From Spirogloea muscicola (taxonomy: Eukaryota > Streptophyta > Zygnematophyceae > Spirogloeales > Spirogloeaceae): a stretch of DNA of 10,296 nucleotides. Below the pieces are notes generated by a model. That model was not told the origin of the DNA and searched no databases. It saw only the letters and a list, made by a program, of their open reading frames with translations. The position numbers and the translations under genes are program-made. The stretch is taken from contig WELB01000006.1 in the NCBI GenBank assembly GCA_009602725.1, positions 1,442,453 to 1,452,748 on the forward strand, written 5' to 3'. Below are positions 7,408-10,296 of this stretch, piece after piece. Within the stretch, counting starts at the first letter, position 1, and each line of letters opens with the position of its first letter.

Positions 7408-8741
7408 TCACTGGCATCGCGGCGCAGGTCGTAAGAGCCAGTGCGCTCCTTGCGCACGGCTCGGCACAGGAGAATGTGGCCACAAATACACCGTTGTCAT
7501 GGGGAGGACGGTGAGGACTTGAGTGTGCATTGGGTGATGAAGTACCATCTCAGCCTCCTCCAACGAGCGTTTGGCGCTGCTGGAAACAAAGCGGTCAGTC
7601 GTGACAACGTCGGCGATGAGCCGAGGCCCCCTGCCGAGCGCGTTGGCGACAGGATCAGCGCGCCGGGTGTGGATGCAGCCATCCGCCCCAGCGGTCGGAG
7701 GCATGATGCTGGTATTCTCGAGCGCCACCGTGTAAGCGGCCTCGACAAAGATGCCAAATATTGCATTCCGCAGCAGGTCGTGTGTTCCTGTCCGCTCCCC
7801 GCCACGTGCGCACCTGAGCATGTGAGCTGCCAACGATGCCGCGTCTGAACTGCGCTCTCCATACTCACACTGCTGTACTCTACTGAGGCAGGGTGGGTGG
7901 AGGCCAAGGAGGCGGTGCACCGCCGTACGGAAGGCGTCATTGGGCATTCGGAGCGCGTCGTGGATCGGCAGGGCAGACAACCAAGCTGCCGCCCCTGGTG
8001 AGGATGCCGAGAGCAACCGCGCGCGCACCCGGAGGTCGGCCGATGGCAAGAGCCCCATCGCTGTGGTGAAGGAGGCCGCATCTACCTCTGCCATGAAGCG
8101 AGCTTGGGCCCGGAAGTCGGCCGTGCGCGCGAGGTGCGCGAACAGGACGGCCCGTGGCACCAGGGCGGGGTGATCTGCAAGCAGCGCATCACGGGCTGAG
8201 CAGGGAGCTGTCTGGAAGGGCAACGTGCCCGTCTCCACGTCAGCTGCCGCCTGCTCCAGAAGGTGACCCCCCATGCCGGATGAAACGCTGGGCCACCGAA
8301 GCCGCGACTGCGCCCAACTCCCCAGGTTGCTGCCCGGCAGGCACGAGCCAGCGGACGGCAGCCCGAACCCCCGCGGCTCACAGGCAGGGAGGCCTGGTGC
8401 ACGGCAGCCGGCGTCGCCAGGAAGGCCGGGTGCTGGACCAGGGCCGCTGCGCTGGCGAGGATACCTGCATCAAAGGATGCATAGGCAGCCTGCGCCGCCG
8501 GGGAGGGGGGGAGGGCTCGAGCCAGGTATAGGGGACGTTGGGCTATGCTGCGCGTCAGCATGGCGAGCCCTAGCTGCATGTCGCGCAGCTCCGGGAGGCG
8601 GGCCGCCGGCTTGAGGTGCTCCTGCAGCTTGTCGCGCAGCTGCTCGTCCACGAAGGCCGGTGAACCCAAGGGAACCCCGAGGAGTGTGAGGCCCCCCGCT
8701 GGTGTCTGACAGCCGGAGGGTAGGCAGAGGAGGGCTGGCAA
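7408..8741 (-). pseudogene. C-terminal part of the RT protein: thumb, Cys/His motif and candidate restriction-like endonuclease
   Basis: From 8741 the frame continues LPALLCLPSGCQTPAGG and GLTLLGVPLGS, typical of sequence after the RT core, with GLAMLTRSIAQRP helices. Near 8270-8345 it shifts into the frame 8274-7408. There WLSALPIHDALR is followed by QCEYGE, HMLRC (a likely degenerate zinc motif, with Tyr in place of a Cys), then THDLLRNAIF, EAAYTVALE, TRRAD (Asp at about 7654-7656) and RLIADVVTTDRF (Asp at 7609-7611). The spacing of Glu, Asp and Asp resembles PD-(D/E)XK restriction-like endonucleases at the C-terminus of several site-specific LINEs. The nuclease assignment is an inference from pattern; no Lys is clearly placed. 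The frame stops at 7408, just outside the left inverted repeat. Confidence 0.6.
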
Positions 8742-9617
8742 CCCTGTGTGGGGACCAAGCGCTGCACTTCGACACGCGGATGTCCAGCCCGATCTCCTTC
8801 AGCTGCTCCCCGAGGGTGGCAAAGGCAGCCAAGACGTCGTCTGCTTGCGCGACTAGGGTGGTGTCGTCGGCATACGTGGGCATGAGGACGCCCGGGTGAG
8901 CAGCTGCCATGGCCTTCAGGGCGCGGTCGTGGGCCAGCGCGTAGAAGAACCGCGCCAGCGGGTCCCCCTGACGCGTGCCCGTGGAAGACTGAAGGACCTC
9001 CACCCCTCCGGCTCCAAGCCGCCATAGGAGATCACTGGACTGGCCGTAGCCCAGCCGGACGAACGGCAGCAGGGTGGGGAAGGCGTCATGGAGCTCCTCA
9101 GCGACAGCTGCGCGGTCGACGCAGTTGAACGCGTTGCGGACGTCCACTGCCAACACCACCCACTCGGGGTGCAAGTCGAGAGAAGCCCGCACCCCATGGA
9201 CCACTGCTTCGCCGCCGCTCCGCAGGCCCGCCCCATACTGGTGTGGGGCCAGGTATGTCTGGGCCGCATCGGCGTGCTGTTGCCAGAGTGCCCGTCCCAC
9301 CAGGCAGTACAGAACCTCGCCGATGGCGATGAGGCGGACGCCGCCATTGACCTTGCTGAGGGCTAGCAGGGTGCTGGCGCAGAGCACACCGCGGATGCTG
9401 GCAGGGATGTGACCCGGGCCATGTGTTGGCACACCTGGTGCAGCACCCGAAAGTCCGCCTCGTCCCCGTCGAGGAAGAGCTCCCTCAAATGCTCCGTGAC
9501 CATGCGCGAGGGGCCGCCTGCAGCTGCGCGCCGGCTGCTCTGCAAGGCCTTGCGGAAGGCTGCCGCAGCAAGGGCCACCTCCGCCTGCGGGCCGTAGGAA
9601 GCCAACCACGAAGGCAA
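8740..9617 (-). pseudogene. Reverse transcriptase domain (non-LTR type), frameshifted
   Basis: In order on the minus strand: AAFRKALQ and GGPSRMVTEHLRELF before the polymerase; GGVRLIAIGEVLY (finger region); motif A VVLAVDVRNAFNCVDR with its Asp; motif B TGTRQGDPL; motif C YADDT at 8860-8874; and GLDIRVSKC (motif D region). These match RNA-dependent DNA polymerases of LINE-like elements (RVT_1 family), and the catalytic Asp residues are intact. The frame shifts near 9395-9405 (between VTSLPAS and IRGVLCAST) and again near 8735-8742 after KCSAWSPH. The element would copy its RNA into DNA; this copy probably cannot make a full protein unless the shifts are sequencing errors. Confidence 0.85.
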
Positions 9618-9619
9618 AG

Positions 9620-10140
9620 GAGAGCGCGCCGGGGGGTGGAGGGACGAGAGGGCTTCCCGCGTGGCCTCAGTCGCGACGCCAGCACCGAATCATCGAGGGC
9701 CTGGACGGCTCTCGAGAGCTCCCCGGCATGGCCATACAGGAGAGCGTGGCGGACACTGGCCGCCCTGTCAGGCGAAGGCGCTGTCTGCGAAGTGCGGCGG
9801 CCTGCCGTGGCGCCGCAGCCACAGCAGCGTCGTGCCGCGCCAGGAGCTCCTCCTATCGCCCGCACTCAAAGAGGTGGATGCGGTCCAGGAGCAGCCGGCG
9901 GCTTTGGCCGTGGCTCTGGAGGGGTGCTCGCCCGAGCAGCAGCCTGGGGAAGAGGATGACGACTTCCCAGGCGGCCGCGTTTCTGTGGGCGACCACGATT
10001 TGGCGGCAGAACGGGGCGGAGGGCGCGGCGCAGGTGTGGGCGCGCCCACCGCGGCACATGGCGCAGGAGCGGCTGCTGATATGAAAGAGTCGGCTGTGAA
10101 ATGCCAGCCAGATGCATACAGGTGTTCCTGACGGAGCCAA
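9620..10140 (-). pseudogene. N-terminal part of the retroelement protein, frame broken
   Basis: The open frame from 10140 reads a Cys/His-rich start (SRSCAMCRGG, then AHTC and FC), then AAWEVVILFPRLLLGRAP, resembling the region that precedes the polymerase in a class of eukaryotic non-LTR-type RT proteins (a Trp followed by a Leu-Phe-Pro segment). It ends after HLFECGR at 9853. The sequence then appears to continue in other frames: SSWRGTTLLWLRRHG, then RHALLYGHAGELSRA. At least two frameshifts are needed. The Cys/His cluster might be a nucleic-acid-binding zinc motif, but that is an inference. The true start codon is not clear. Confidence 0.5.
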
Positions 10141-10223
10141 AGGCTAGGCAGACAGGGCGCCCTCAATACCCCCGTGTCAGCAGTAGGAAGTCAGATGAGC
10201 TGAGGGGAGGAAGAGCAACCCCG
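10069..10223 (-). repeat. Right inverted repeat arm
   Basis: This is the reverse-complement partner of 7148-7316 and lies at the 5' end of the minus-strand retroelement. The start of its first open frame (near 10140) falls inside the arm, so the arm contains both non-coding leader and apparent coding sequence. Confidence 0.88.
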
Positions 10224-10296
10224 CTGCGCAAGCCAGAGGCTGCTGCAAGGGCGCGACCAGCGCGGCGGTGCAAAGCAAGCGCTTGGGAGCGCTGCA
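10224..10296. other. Right edge, probably still element-related
   Basis: Outside the right inverted repeat arm there is only weak similarity to sequence left of 7148 (for example CCTCTGGCT against CCTGTGGTT, in reverse complement). The 15-mer GCTTGGGAGCGCTGC at 10281-10295 also occurs at 782-796. The sequence runs off the window, so the element end cannot be placed. Confidence 0.4.

Larger units (their letters stand above)
7148..10223 (-). mobile_element. Decayed reverse-transcriptase element flanked by long inverted repeats
   Basis: A non-LTR-type reverse transcriptase read on the minus strand lies between two inverted repeat arms (7148-7316 and 10069-10223). The outer blocks (7148-7241 against 10133-10223) differ, by my count, at nine of 91 aligned positions plus one 3-base gap. 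Eight of the nine are transitions. Homology may continue weakly outward beyond both arms, so the true ends and any target-site duplication could not be fixed, and the right end may lie beyond the window. LINE-like elements do not normally have terminal inverted repeats. Explanations are a distinct TIR-bearing retroelement, two related insertions in opposite orientation, or a rearrangement. Confidence 0.7.

Noticed and set aside
7254-7514. 86-codon plus-strand open frame starting in the left inverted repeat
   Set aside because: Only its first part resembles the retroelement N-terminus, because it is the inverted arm. The rest overlaps the 3' end of the retroelement on the other strand and shows no independent motif.
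9423-10131. Plus-strand open frames opposite the 5' part of the retroelement
   Set aside because: They are antisense readings of the element; the RT motifs fix the coding strand as minus.
7148-10223. DIRS-type retrotransposon as the identity of the inverted-repeat element
   Set aside because: No tyrosine recombinase motif was found and the RT (YADDT, RLIAIGE context) is of LINE-like rather than Ty3-like type.

Overview
The window looks like nuclear DNA of a eukaryotic microalga, most likely a chlorophyte. It is GC-rich, and the one intact gene is split by short introns with GT...AG borders (donors such as GTGAGG, GTGCGT and GTCAGT; acceptors CAG or TAG behind pyrimidine tracts). That gene encodes a long hydroxyproline-rich-type tail of the kind found in volvocine cell-wall proteins. 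No bacterial operon structure, rRNA, tRNA or CRISPR array was seen. The species cannot be named from the sequence.

Layout: (1) Positions 1 to about 1090 are purine-rich and less GC-rich. They hold no gene I can support, only short tandem repeats and a diverged pair of direct repeats. (2) From about 1092 to 5674 on the plus strand lies a multi-exon gene. My model joins exons 1092-1455, 1605-2014, 2138-2264, 2484-2710, 2838-2884, 2925-3090 and 3259-5674, in phase throughout, giving about 1,250 residues. In order, the product has a poly-Ala signal peptide (start codon not located), a trypsin-like (S1 family) serine protease domain with all three catalytic residues, two EGF-like modules, a further Cys-rich module, a proline-rich stalk of roughly 700 residues, and a C-terminal tail that looks like a GPI-anchor signal. 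I infer a protease tethered at the cell surface or in the wall on a rigid stalk. (3) Positions 5675-7147 hold the 3' untranslated region and intergenic DNA, with nothing coding I can support. (4) From 7148 to at least 10223 there is a decayed retroelement on the minus strand. It carries a non-LTR-type reverse transcriptase with all catalytic Asp residues, followed by a Cys/His motif and a candidate restriction-like endonuclease domain. The reading frame is broken at five or more places.

The most unusual signal is that this reverse-transcriptase element is bracketed by long inverted repeats (7148-7316 and 10069-10223, about 90% identical over the outer 91 aligned bases). LINE-type elements do not normally have such repeats. 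The protease gene and the retroelement appear to be functionally unrelated neighbours.
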